Shown: positions 29,797-38,295, numbered from the stretch's first letter. The stretch: DNA of 44,816 nucleotides from Leptolyngbya sp. 'hensonii' (GCF_001939115.1 NZ_MQTZ01000045.1:117189-162004), one strand, 5' to 3'. A program made the numbers and translations. The notes: generated by a model from the letters alone, not told the origin.

Positions 29797-30801
29797 TCAA
29801 GCAACCCGATCGCAACGACTGACTCGATACTGTTTCACCGCGATCGGGTCCTCTCCAGAATTCCAGACCGTTTCCACGGTACCGCAGGCTTCAACCCGGG
29901 CTTCATAGGCCCCAGTGACCGTACCATCAGGGGCAGCGAACTCCAATCGAAGCTCTGCCCAATCAGCATTCTCGGCTTCGTTATCTGGATCTTGGGCCAG
30001 GACTTGGCCAGATTTGGCGTAATTCAGCCATGGCCAACCTTCCTGCATCCAGATTTCACGCTCGACCATTTGCTCAAACCGGGTCAACCCAACCCAACCA
30101 CGATAAAATTGCCGCAGCCCAGTTACGTCTTGATCGCGGTGTACCAGCACATCGAGGATTTCAGGTTCCAGATGGCCCCAGACGTGACCTGTAGGCAGAT
30201 CCATCAGGGTTGGGGCAAATTGATGTCCACCGAAGTGGGAACAGCGCCAGACTCGTAGACGATCGGAGGCATACTGTTTACGGAGTCGCTCGTAAATCGG
30301 AGATCCAAACCGGGCGCAGGCAATGTCCACATTGCCATGGGTGCAAACCATGATATCGCGCAGGGGAGACCAGGGTTGTCGATCGGCCGCAAAGGCAGGC
30401 AGATGATCAGGGTTTTGCACCAGTCCAAAAGCCAGTTCTGCAAGTTGATGTTCCGAGACTAAGAATTCCTGGCGGTTAAACTCAGCAAAGGGTTGGCTGG
30501 GGCGCTGGTAACACATCACCCGATGCCGATTGGGGACTGAATAGGCCCGATCGGGTGCGATCGCCATGATCGCCACAGGAAGCTGTTGATCATGGATTTC
30601 GTGGAATAAATCGTGAATTTGCTTCAACACCGGATTCGCCAACAGACGTTCTTCAGTCCAGGGCTGAGAAATTTCCATGACCAGGAGGGTATCAAAGGGG
30701 TTGGCTGTTCCAATGGGATCCTCCCCATTGGCCCTGGAAACGACGGAGCAGTATCTGCAGTCGGCGATGTCATCTGGAGTAGTTATTTCGATGGAGGTCA
30801 T
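29797..30801 (-). CDS. Sucrase/ferredoxin-like family protein, possible siderophore reductase
   Basis: The 334-aa soluble protein of the Suc_Fer-like family (PF06999) has CRYCSVVSRANGEDPIGTA at the N-terminus and a thioredoxin-like domain with CTHGNVDIACARFG, followed by WRCSHFGGHQFAPTLMDLPT. The cysteines of CTHGNVDIAC and RCSHFGGH fit a [2Fe-2S] site of the thioredoxin-like ferredoxin type. Family members in iron operons could reduce ferric siderophore to release iron, but direct evidence for this copy is lacking. It lies between the binding protein (27 bases) and the MFS gene (6 bases). Confidence 0.82.
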   Translation of the reverse strand: MTSIEITTPDDIADCRYCSVVSRANGEDPIGTANPFDTLLVMEISQPWTEERLLANPVLKQIHDLFHEIHDQQLPVAIMAIAPDRAYSVPNRHRVMCYQRPSQPFAEFNRQEFLVSEHQLAELAFGLVQNPDHLPAFAADRQPWSPLRDIMVCTHGNVDIACARFGSPIYERLRKQYASDRLRVWRCSHFGGHQFAPTLMDLPTGHVWGHLEPEILDVLVHRDQDVTGLRQFYRGWVGLTRFEQMVEREIWMQEGWPWLNYAKSGQVLAQDPDNEAENADWAELRLEFAAPDGTVTGAYEARVEACGTVETVWNSGEDPIAVKQYRVSRCDRVA

Positions 30802-30828
30802 GGGAATTAAATGAACTCAGGTGTTGAT

Positions 30829-31899
30829 TTACTGTGAAGTCAGAAGTTGCTGTTTAAGTCTGTCGAGATAGAGATCAGTGCCAATGGGACCCGGTAACCC
30901 CAGACAAAGATAGGCCGGAATGAAATAGACTCGTCCAGCTTGACTGGCGTTCAGGGCCTGGGTAATCCCATTCCTGGCCCAGGCTTGCTTGAGAGGGTTC
31001 AGTTGATAGCTTTCAAAGCTATCTGTGTTTTGGAACTCCTTCAGATCGCTGAAATTATGACCCAACAAAACGATCAGGTCAGCATGATCAAGTTGAGGCA
31101 ATGCTTCCAGAGAAATGGGCACAGGAACTGGCTGCTTAGGTCTGCGGAACCCAGCAGGGGCAATGAGCTGAAATCCTAAATCTTCCAGTAAGGTACTACA
31201 AAGACCATGGGAACTGTAGCCTAAATAAATCTCACGTAGTTGGGGGGAACTCAGTAAGAGCAGTTTGGGATATTTAGCCACAATGGGGGCAAATGCGTTG
31301 CGAGCCGTTGCAATTTTTTGCCTGGTTTCCAGCAGCAGTTGCTGAGCTTGTTCACTGCGATTGACAGCTTTAGCGATCGTCCTGAGATTGACATCTGGCT
31401 CGTCATACTTGAGCAACAGGGTGGGTGCAATTTTGGACAGGGTTTCATAATGAGCCAGATTGTTCGTTGCGGTGCCCAAAATTAAATCGGGTTTGACTTT
31501 GAGAATAGCCTCGATCGAAGGGTTATAAGCAATGCCCATGTTCACCAGAGGCTGGGAAATCTGATCCCCCAGATAGGGGATCTGCTGACTCGGGTCATTG
31601 TAGTCTCCTCGGTGGAATCCGATATGGTCAGCAAACCCCACGGGTTGAACCTTCAGGGCCAGCAATGTCTCCAACAGGTAAGGTCCGAGGATGGCGATCC
31701 GCTGTGGCTGGCCGCAGATCCTGGTCTTACCCATGACATGGGGAATAGTGCGACAGTCCGTGGGTTCTGATGATGAAATTGGGAGGGGACTATCCCGCCC
31801 TCGATCGACCTGGGCCTGACAGGAGACGATCGCCATGACCATCAGTAGCCCGAATACCAGAAATCGCAGTAGTCTGGCCAATCCCGCTCGCCTGATCAT
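30829..31899 (-). CDS. Iron-siderophore binding lipoprotein (FecB/FhuD type)
   Basis: The 356-aa protein starts with a positively charged N-terminus, a hydrophobic helix and the lipobox AIVSC (Cys 27), so it is a membrane-anchored periplasmic binding protein. The PF01497 domain follows: RIAILGPYLLETLLALKVQP, NMGIAYNPSIEAILKVKPDL ILGTA, and a second lobe ending in RVYFIPAYLCL. It delivers ferric siderophore to FecCD permeases. Its start is 3 bases after the TonB receptor stop. No permease is in this operon, so it probably works with the importer at 8464-11344 or another. Confidence 0.87.
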   Translation of the reverse strand: MIRRAGLARLLRFLVFGLLMVMAIVSCQAQVDRGRDSPLPISSSEPTDCRTIPHVMGKTRICGQPQRIAILGPYLLETLLALKVQPVGFADHIGFHRGDYNDPSQQIPYLGDQISQPLVNMGIAYNPSIEAILKVKPDLILGTATNNLAHYETLSKIAPTLLLKYDEPDVNLRTIAKAVNRSEQAQQLLLETRQKIATARNAFAPIVAKYPKLLLLSSPQLREIYLGYSSHGLCSTLLEDLGFQLIAPAGFRRPKQPVPVPISLEALPQLDHADLIVLLGHNFSDLKEFQNTDSFESYQLNPLKQAWARNGITQALNASQAGRVYFIPAYLCLGLPGPIGTDLYLDRLKQQLLTSQ

Positions 31900-31902
31900 C
31901 GA

Positions 31903-34443
31903 TCAAAACTCCACAGCCAAGGTACCAATCACATTGAAGGGGGCTCCTGGGGCATTGCCAAAGTTGCGACCATTAAAGCTGCTACTGGTGTAGTTCACAT
32001 CAAACAGATTGTTAATATTCAACCCCAAACGCCAGCGATCGCGCTTATAGAATAGGGCCAGGTTTGTCAGCAAATAGTCACCCAATTCAAAAGAATTGGC
32101 TAGATCCCCAAAGCGGCTCCCCACATAATTGATGCCAAACCCGAAACCTAACCCCTGCAGTTCGCCCTGTTGAATTTCGTAGGTTGTCCAGAGGCCAGCA
32201 CTATGGAAGGGCGCATTAAACAACCGATTCCCTACTGGAATATTGTTGTCTCGCGTGACTCTGGCATCCGTGTAGGCGTAACTGGCAATGATATTCCAAC
32301 CGGGCAAAATCTCTCCAGCAACATCCAGCTCAACTCCCTGGCTCAGTTGCTCCCCGGTGGTGACAGAGAAGAATGGGTTGGTGGGGTCGGGGGTTGCCAC
32401 ATTTTGTTTAGCGATATCGAAATAGGCCAGGGTGAGAAACATTTTGCCATTCAAAAGTTCCGTTTTGGCACCAATTTCAAATCCCCTGGATTTTTCTGCT
32501 TCTAAAGGACTGCCAGCGGCAGTTCGGCCAAAATTGGGTTTGAAGGATTGCGCATAGTTAGTATAGAGGGACACTGTCTCTACAGGCTTATAAATCAAGC
32601 CAATCCGAGGACTCCAGACCTGATCGGATCGGTTCGTCTGATTGGGGTCATAATCTGGTGCGATCCGGAAATTGATGCTGTCATAACGCAAACTCCCTAC
32701 CAGAATGAAGCTATCACTGAAGGCAACCTGATCCTGGAGGAACACCCCAATGCGATCGTACTCGGTATCAAAGGGAGCAAAAGGCTGGACAGCACTTAAG
32801 TCTGGTCGAGGAACTGTGCCATAGACCGGGTTAAAGATGTTCAAGATGAGCGGGGTAGTAAAGTCAACTCGGGTGAATTGTTCATCAAACCGATTGAAGT
32901 TCAAGTCAATTCCCGCCAGCAGAGTATGGCGAATCGAACCCGTCTCAAATTTGCCCACCACATTTGTTTGGATGGAGTAGTCATCAGAACGATATTCCCG
33001 GTCTGCGAAAAACAGAGTGACATCCCCTGTGGCCTGGTCTACAAAGAAGGGGAGGGCAGGAAATACGTTGTAGTTCTGGGTGACATAACGCAAGCCATGG
33101 TTCAAAGTCCAGTTACTGTTGATTTTATGCTTCAGGTCATAGCCCAAAGTGAGAGCACGGTTGTTTAAGAAATCCCCCCGATCCCCAATCACCCGGTTGC
33201 GGGGCACATTGGCCACCCGGTTGCCAAGGGCAGGTAGACCCAGATCGAAAGGATTTTTTTCATCGGTATACTCCAGCACGAGGGAGAGATTAGTCTGCTC
33301 ACTAATATCCCAACTCAAAACAGGTGCAATAAAAAAGCGTTCCGTATTGACGGTGAAGTCTCGGAATCCAGTCTCACGCTGGTAGGCGAGATTCAAACGA
33401 TAACGCAGCCCACGATCGTCCGTTAAAGGGCCAGAGATGTCGATACTAGGGCGAATTAGCCCAAAACTACCTGCCTGGAATTCAAGTTTGTAGAAGGGGT
33501 CTGCCAGGGGGCGCTTGGTCACCAAGTTGATAATACCGCCCGGATCATTTTGCCCATAAAGAACAGAAGAGGGACCCTTCAGGACTTCAATCCGTTCAAT
33601 GTTGGCAGTTTCCTGAGTACCTAGATTATCAGTCACTCGGAACCCGTCCCGCAAAATAGCCCCAGCCGTAAAATTATCAGCAGTAAAGCCCCGAATAGTC
33701 AGACTGGTACTGGCTCCAAAGGGATTCAGTCGGCCTACAACATTACTGACATTCCGCAGGGCATCATCCACTCGAATAATCTGCTGGTCTCTAAAAATCT
33801 GTTGAGGTATGACCTGAATCGACTGGGGTGTATCGAGAATAGATGTATCAGTGCGGGTGGCTGTGGTGGCGTTGGGGACAACATAGCCTCGTTGTCTTTC
33901 CCCCGTCACCACAATTTCCTCATCCGGTTCGCCCGCTTCCGGGTTGAGACTATAGGCAAAGGAGCCGGTTTTCAGCACGACTTCCTGGGTGGGTAATGCC
34001 GTTTTGCCAGTGACCGTAATGCGAATGGTAGCAGCATCCAATTGCACCACACGGACAATAGCAACCTCATCAGTAGGATTATCGGCATTGAACGCCTGTC
34101 CATTGGGGAGGGCCAGGACCGTGCTAGAAATCTCCGCAATCAGGGTACTGCCCTCTGCCCGGAACTTTGTGGCATCGACAAGCAACACTTTATTGTCCTG
34201 GGTTTCCAGGATAATTTCCAGGCCACCCGTTTCAGTCGGGTTAAGGCGAATTTGAGTGATGGCTACCGTTACGGCATCAATTTGCGATCGCCATTCTTGG
34301 AGTGTCTTGGCAGGACGATTCCCATCTCGCCCATAGGAGATCGCATTTGATGGCTGAAGAGCCTGGGCCTGCACAGGCTGCGCCATCAGCATCAGGATGC
34401 TTGCTGGGGTCAACCAGAATAGAGGAATTGAATTGGGTTTCAC
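31903..34443 (-). CDS. TonB-dependent siderophore receptor with AMIN domain, second copy
   Basis: The 846-aa paralog of the receptor at 24213 has a signal peptide, AMIN domain (LQEWRSQIDAVTVAITQIRL, AEISSTVLALPNGQAF), TonB-box-like EEIVVTGERQRG, plug motifs IRGFTADNF, RIEVLKGPSSVLYGQNDPGG and INLVTKRPL, and a barrel ending in IGTLAVEF. The order and length are the same, with many positions shared. The gene starts an operon with binding lipoprotein, sucrase/ferredoxin-like protein and MFS. It lies 129 bases downstream of an AraC regulator on the same strand. The ligand cannot be read from the sequence. Confidence 0.9.
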   Translation of the reverse strand: MKPNSIPLFWLTPASILMLMAQPVQAQALQPSNAISYGRDGNRPAKTLQEWRSQIDAVTVAITQIRLNPTETGGLEIILETQDNKVLLVDATKFRAEGSTLIAEISSTVLALPNGQAFNADNPTDEVAIVRVVQLDAATIRITVTGKTALPTQEVVLKTGSFAYSLNPEAGEPDEEIVVTGERQRGYVVPNATTATRTDTSILDTPQSIQVIPQQIFRDQQIIRVDDALRNVSNVVGRLNPFGASTSLTIRGFTADNFTAGAILRDGFRVTDNLGTQETANIERIEVLKGPSSVLYGQNDPGGIINLVTKRPLADPFYKLEFQAGSFGLIRPSIDISGPLTDDRGLRYRLNLAYQRETGFRDFTVNTERFFIAPVLSWDISEQTNLSLVLEYTDEKNPFDLGLPALGNRVANVPRNRVIGDRGDFLNNRALTLGYDLKHKINSNWTLNHGLRYVTQNYNVFPALPFFVDQATGDVTLFFADREYRSDDYSIQTNVVGKFETGSIRHTLLAGIDLNFNRFDEQFTRVDFTTPLILNIFNPVYGTVPRPDLSAVQPFAPFDTEYDRIGVFLQDQVAFSDSFILVGSLRYDSINFRIAPDYDPNQTNRSDQVWSPRIGLIYKPVETVSLYTNYAQSFKPNFGRTAAGSPLEAEKSRGFEIGAKTELLNGKMFLTLAYFDIAKQNVATPDPTNPFFSVTTGEQLSQGVELDVAGEILPGWNIIASYAYTDARVTRDNNIPVGNRLFNAPFHSAGLWTTYEIQQGELQGLGFGFGINYVGSRFGDLANSFELGDYLLTNLALFYKRDRWRLGLNINNLFDVNYTSSSFNGRNFGNAPGAPFNVIGTLAVEF

Positions 34444-34495
34444 AATGATGTTTTGAATCTTGAGCTAAGGTTGGTTCACAGGTGCCTAAGGCTAT

Positions 34496-34510
34496 TGAAA
34501 AACTTTCTCG
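34496..34510. promoter_or_regulatory. Possible Fur or AraC site before the second receptor
   Basis: On the minus strand CGAGAAAGTTTTTCA matches 10 of 14 Fur positions and shares GAGAAAG with the site before the first receptor. It lies 53-67 bases upstream of the receptor ATG, in the gap after the AraC gene. The match is weak by itself. The shared GAGAAAG core is the main support. Confidence 0.35.
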
Positions 34511-34551
34511 ACTGTCTGGATCAAATCCTAGAGCGATCGCCAAGTTTTGTC

Positions 34552-34593
34552 TTATCCCAGCCGGACTTTCTGTTATCCCAGCCGGACTTTTTG
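34552..34593. repeat. 21-bp tandem duplication at the end of the AraC gene
   Basis: Two adjacent 21-base copies (34552-34572 and 34573-34593) differ at one base. On the minus strand each encodes QKVRLG followed by TAA, so the second copy lies just after the stop. The effect is a duplicated C-terminus and stop codon, which does not lengthen the protein. Confidence 0.8.
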
Positions 34594-35616
34594 GGTGGAT
34601 CGTCCAGTCAGATAGGCGATCGGACTTTCCCCATACTTTTTCCGAAAAGCTTTGCTAAAGGAAGGCAGGCTACTATAGCCCACCCGGTGAGCTATCTCCG
34701 TTACACTCATGTCACCAGATTCCAACAATTGGCGGGATTGTTCCATCCGACAGTCATGTAAATACCCAAATACAGTTTTGCCAAAGAGTTGCAAGAAGCC
34801 TTGTTTGAGTTTGCGATCATTTAGCCCCACCTGTCGCGCCAGTTCCAAGAGAGAAGGGGGGTGGCTGATCTGTTGGATTAGAATAGCTTGTGCCTGGTGT
34901 AGACGATCAATATCATTCGATCGTAAGCGGATTGGGCAATCGGGTTTTGGAGAGAATTCTGTCCATTGAGCAAACTGCAAGGCCAATAACTCCAAGGCTT
35001 TTCCTTCCAAATACAGCTGTTGGATTAATCCCTGATAAGGGCAGGCCAAAATCTGTTGGAGAACCTGCACCATTGCAGGAGTCGTTTTGCCCAGTAATTG
35101 GTGAAAGGGCTGGATAGAATCTCTTTCAATCCATTGGTACAGCAGTTCGGGAAATAATCGATGATCCGAATGATCCGGTTTAAATTGCCTGAAGTAGTTG
35201 AGATCGGCATAGATCATAACGACTCGAATGGGTACCTGTGCTGGCCATTCCTCAACTTCGACTAGGTCAGGCAGATAGTAGAGATAGTTGTAGCCTGCCT
35301 TCTCCTGGTAATCGCTCTTGACCGTGGGAATATTCGCCGTACAAACCCTGGAGCAGCTGGAGAGAAAGAATTTTGAGGTTAAGGGGAAGGAACTTCCATG
35401 CTGTCGGATTAGGCGCAAATCCTCTCTCAATAAACAGTCCCGGATATCCAGAATGAGACCATTCCGCAGCAAGATGGTCTGCTCCCCTCCTACACCTAAC
35501 TGTTGAGGAAGATTAAGCCAACTCCCGGTAGATGTTGCATGATAAATCGCCTCCCCTTGCAATTGGGCAATTTCGTAGAGTTCATACCAATCCATCTCAC
35601 TCAGTACAATCGTCAT
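34573..35616 (-). CDS. AraC-family regulator (PchR-like) of the second siderophore receptor
   Basis: The 347-aa paralog of the regulator at 26888 has an N-terminal sensor part, then SLLELARQVGLNDRKLKQGF and VTEIAHRVGYSSLPSFSKAF as the two HTH motifs and RKKYGESPIAYL. The two regulators share CPYQGL(I/T), a LYLEGKALELLALQF-type helix and KTVFGYLHDCRMEQSRQLLE. It likely activates the receptor operon that starts 129 bases downstream when its ferric siderophore is bound. Start is the ATG at 35616. The C-terminus ends in a duplicated QKVRLG unit. Confidence 0.86.
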   Translation of the reverse strand: MTIVLSEMDWYELYEIAQLQGEAIYHATSTGSWLNLPQQLGVGGEQTILLRNGLILDIRDCLLREDLRLIRQHGSSFPLTSKFFLSSCSRVCTANIPTVKSDYQEKAGYNYLYYLPDLVEVEEWPAQVPIRVVMIYADLNYFRQFKPDHSDHRLFPELLYQWIERDSIQPFHQLLGKTTPAMVQVLQQILACPYQGLIQQLYLEGKALELLALQFAQWTEFSPKPDCPIRLRSNDIDRLHQAQAILIQQISHPPSLLELARQVGLNDRKLKQGFLQLFGKTVFGYLHDCRMEQSRQLLESGDMSVTEIAHRVGYSSLPSFSKAFRKKYGESPIAYLTGRSTQKVRLG

Positions 35617-35795
35617 TCCAGCTCAGGAGGCTCTTTTACCGCAGTTTCCAAATGCATAGACCCTGGAGACAGATCCCCAGCAAGGGAGAATGGAAGCCCT
35701 ATCCCCTTCTTGATGCCCATGAAATTGACTGTCAATGCCACACACCCATGCGGTGCATGACCTAACACAACAATAGTTCAAACTATAAATCCAAA

Positions 35796-35810
35796 TGAGA
35801 TTAATTATCA
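35796..35810. promoter_or_regulatory. fur box: Fur-like box between the AraC gene and the haem-type importer
   Basis: TGAGATTAATTATCA matches 12 of 14 positions of TGATAATNATTATCA with a perfect right half. It lies in the 580-base gap between the divergent AraC gene (start 35616) and the permease gene (start 36197), 180 bases from the former. Either or both could be controlled. The rest of the gap is AT-rich DNA and a MITE. Confidence 0.5.
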
Positions 35811-35970
35811 AATAATTTGTCATAAATCAACTGTAAATGCTGAGAAATAGCGCTTTTACTAGATTCCAGGCGGGTCTATCTGCTCAATCCCTGTCATCAA
35901 TCTCGATAATTACTTGCAAAGTATTCTCATTAGGCTCTATAGTTTCTCCAACATGATTAGAACGTGTTGC

Positions 35971-36119
35971 GGCGTTGCTGATTTTGGACAGGAAGCGGCT
36001 CAATTCACCCTCACCCTAGCCCTAGCCCCAGGAGAGAGGGAACAAGAACTCTAGCTTCCTTCTTCCTGAGGGAGAAGAGTTGGGGATGAGGGCAATTCAT
36101 TGCTTCATTCAGCAACGTC
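35971..36119. repeat. 149-bp MITE with near-perfect 8-bp target-site duplication
   Basis: The left end GGCGTTGCTGA and the complement of the right end GACGTTGCTGA differ at one base. Flanks CGTGTTGC (35963-35970) and CGTGGTGC (36120-36127) differ at one base and fit an 8-bp duplication. Internal hairpins resemble those of the element at 11456, with GAGAGGGAACAAGA in both. It ends 77 bases before the permease ATG, so it lies between that gene and the Fur-like box at 35796. Confidence 0.7.
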
Positions 36120-36196
36120 CGTGGTGCTTGAGAGAAACCTCTCCTGTCGTCGGTGTTCTCTCTAATTCGTACAGACATGTGCGGATATGTGGATAT

Positions 36197-37222
36197 ATGG
36201 TTAGTAAACGCTTTGAACTTAAGTTGGGATGCTCTCCAAGCGATCGGATTCTGCCCACCCTCGTCCTCCTCAGTGGTGGCCTGGTGGTCACGATCGCCCT
36301 ATCCCTTTGCCAGGGAACAATTCCACTGAGTCTGGCAGATTTGGGACAGGCCCTGGGGCACCGAGGCGAGCCCTTGTACCAGACCATCGTGTGGGACCTG
36401 AGACTTCCCAGGGTGATCGCAGCGTTGCTGGTAGGAGCTGCCCTGGGAATGTCTGGAGCCATGTTGCAGGGCATGCTGCGGAATGGACTGGCCGATCCTT
36501 TTGTGTTGGGGATCTCTGCCGGATCTGGCCTGGTGGCGATCGCCCTGATCAGCCTGAATGTGCTGCAAACTTGGGTGCCTCTGGGTGCCTGGATTGGCGC
36601 TCTCCTGACCGCTATACCCGTCTATGCCCTGGGCTCTATCGGGGGGGAATTGTCGATCGAACGGTTAATTCTGGCAGGGGTTGCCCTCAATGCCATGCTG
36701 AGTGCAATTCAGACCCTGTTTTTACTGTTGGCTGATGATGGACGGCTACAAGTCGCTCTGAACTGGCTGATCGGCAGTTTAAACGGACGGGGCTGGTCAG
36801 AGGTCATGATGGCGGGTCCCTACGTGGGCATGGCCCTGGTGGCCGGGTGTCTGCTGGCCCGCCCTCTGAATTTACTGGCCCTGGGGGATGATCTGGCGGT
36901 GGGTTTAGGAGCCTCTCTGGTGAGATCGCGGCTGTTGATGGGGGCAGTGGCCAGTTTACTGGCCGCCAGCGCTGTCAGTATTGCCGGATTAATTGGCTTT
37001 GTCGGACTGGTCATTCCCCATGGGGTTCGGTTACTGGTGGGGTCCGATTACCGCTGGATCTTACCCTGCTCTGCCCTGGGAGGAGCCTGGGTGTTAATCC
37101 TGGCCGATCTCCTCTCCCGCATGGGGGCGATCGAGCTGCCCGTGGGAGCTGTTACCGCATTACTGGGTTCCCCCTGCTTTATCTGGCTTCTGTATCAGCG
37201 TCGTAGGGAGGTGGGTCGATGA
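36197..37222 (+). CDS. FecCD-family permease of the haem-type importer
   Basis: From the ATG at 36197 the product is 341 aa with about ten membrane segments and the family blocks LRLPRVIAALLVGAALGMSG, LQGMLRNGLADPFVLGISAG, VSIAGLIGFVGLVIPHGVRL and ELPVGAVTALLGSPCFIWLL. Only one permease gene is present, so it probably works as a homodimer, as haem and cobalamin permeases (HmuU, BtuC) do. The frame extends to 36080 into the MITE and is not credible there. The stop overlaps the next start by four bases (ATGA). Confidence 0.88.
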   Translation: MVSKRFELKLGCSPSDRILPTLVLLSGGLVVTIALSLCQGTIPLSLADLGQALGHRGEPLYQTIVWDLRLPRVIAALLVGAALGMSGAMLQGMLRNGLADPFVLGISAGSGLVAIALISLNVLQTWVPLGAWIGALLTAIPVYALGSIGGELSIERLILAGVALNAMLSAIQTLFLLLADDGRLQVALNWLIGSLNGRGWSEVMMAGPYVGMALVAGCLLARPLNLLALGDDLAVGLGASLVRSRLLMGAVASLLAASAVSIAGLIGFVGLVIPHGVRLLVGSDYRWILPCSALGGAWVLILADLLSRMGAIELPVGAVTALLGSPCFIWLLYQRRREVGR

Positions 37223-38046
37223 TCCTGGAGGCTCGAAACCTGACGGGAGGATATGCAGATTGCCCGATCGTGCGGGATATTAATCTGTCCCTGGAACCGG
37301 GAGAATGGCTCAGTCTGGTAGGGGCGAACGGATCTGGAAAGTCTACCTTGCTACGCCTGTGCAGCCGGATTCTCCTGCCCCAGGGAGGCACTGTCCTGTT
37401 GGATGGAAAGGCCATTCATACCCAGTCCGCCCGATCGGTGGCGCGGCAACTGGCGATTTTACCCCAGCAGCAACCAATTCCAGCAGGGTTGACGGTGCGG
37501 CAACTGGTGAGTCTGGGGCGGACTCCCCACCAACATCGGTGGCAGTGGGAGCTGGATCAGGCGGATCGACAACAGATTGAACGGGCGATCGCCCAAACCG
37601 ATCTGGAAGCCCTAGCCAATCGCCCGGTGGAGCAACTTTCGGGGGGAGAACGGCAGCGAGTGTTTCTGGCCCTAACCCTGGCCCAGGATCCACAGATTTT
37701 ACTGCTGGATGAACCGACCACCTTTCTGGATCTGCATCACCAGTTGGAACTGCTGGAATTGCTCAAACACCTGAATCAGCAGCGGCAACTGACCCTGATC
37801 ACGGTGCTCCATGATGTTAATCTGGCAGCCCGGTACAGCGATCGGATGGCCATGCTCACCCAGGGACATATCACCGCTATCGGGACTCCCAGAGAAGTGA
37901 TGACGCCTGATCATTTACGCCAGGTGTTTGGAGTTGAAGCAATCCTGCTGAATACACCCGTGGGATTACAGGTTTGTTTGCTGTCTCCAACGCCAACCTG
38001 GCCCCGGAGTCGGGATGGCCCTGGTGTTCTCACCCTGCATGCATGA
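37219..38046 (+). CDS. ABC transporter ATP-binding protein of the haem-type importer
   Basis: The 275-aa ABC ATPase has Walker A GANGSGKST (residues 35-43), signature LSGGERQRVFLALTLAQ, Walker [13 protein letters not shown] and switch region ITVLHDVNLA. Its first half matches HmuV/FecE-type ATPases of iron, haem or cobalamin import. The ATG overlaps the permease stop. The gene is followed by about 250 bases with two hairpins and then by the receptor, so the receptor may have its own promoter. Confidence 0.88.
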   Translation: MILEARNLTGGYADCPIVRDINLSLEPGEWLSLVGANGSGKSTLLRLCSRILLPQGGTVLLDGKAIHTQSARSVARQLAILPQQQPIPAGLTVRQLVSLGRTPHQHRWQWELDQADRQQIERAIAQTDLEALANRPVEQLSGGERQRVFLALTLAQDPQILLLDEPTTFLDLHHQLELLELLKHLNQQRQLTLITVLHDVNLAARYSDRMAMLTQGHITAIGTPREVMTPDHLRQVFGVEAILLNTPVGLQVCLLSPTPTWPRSRDGPGVLTLHA

Positions 38047-38079
38047 ACAGAACCGGAGCGATCGAGGGGGAATAAAAAA

Positions 38080-38103
38080 CAGGGCAAGCACCAACTTGCC
38101 CTG
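38080..38103 (-). terminator. Intrinsic terminator-like hairpin facing the minus strand
   Basis: Arms CAGGGCAAG and CTTGCCCTG (9 bp) enclose loop CACCAA. Upstream on the plus strand is AATAAAAAA, so on the minus strand the stem is followed by TTTTTTATT, a classical terminator. Both flanking genes are on the plus strand, so it would end a minus-strand transcript, not either gene. A second hairpin with the same loop lies at 38243. Confidence 0.6.
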
Positions 38104-38242
38104 GATCAATCGACATTGAATCGACTTCTCTATCATAGAAAATTCGATCCCGTTCAGTCCGATCGATTCCTGCTGGTCTGTAATGATTGACGATCGGTTC
38201 ACTGTGTTGATCCAGTGCACCTGATGACGCAAACAAGATCAA

Positions 38243-38262
38243 CAGCAAGCACCAACTTGCTG
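38243..38262. other. Hairpin sharing its loop and stem core with the hairpin at 38080
   Basis: Arms CAGCAAG and CTTGCTG (7 bp) enclose the same CACCAA loop. The common unit GCAAGCACCAACTTGC is 16 bases, identical in both places 160 bases apart. It lies 33 bases before the receptor ATG. It may be a repeated regulatory hairpin or a duplicated repeat. No T-run follows on either strand. Confidence 0.55.
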
Positions 38263-38295
38263 CCCGCGTAAAAAGACATTGAAATCGATACGGCC

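Noticed and set aside
8320-36120. Repeated CCCTCACCCC...GATGAGGG blocks as a CRISPR array
   Set aside because: The copies are far apart, flanked by inverted ends and target duplications, and have no regular repeat-spacer pattern.
38030-38248. 72-aa minus-strand frame over the hairpin region
   Set aside because: It overlaps the ATPase end and has no ribosome site or similarity. A non-coding minus transcript is the better reading.
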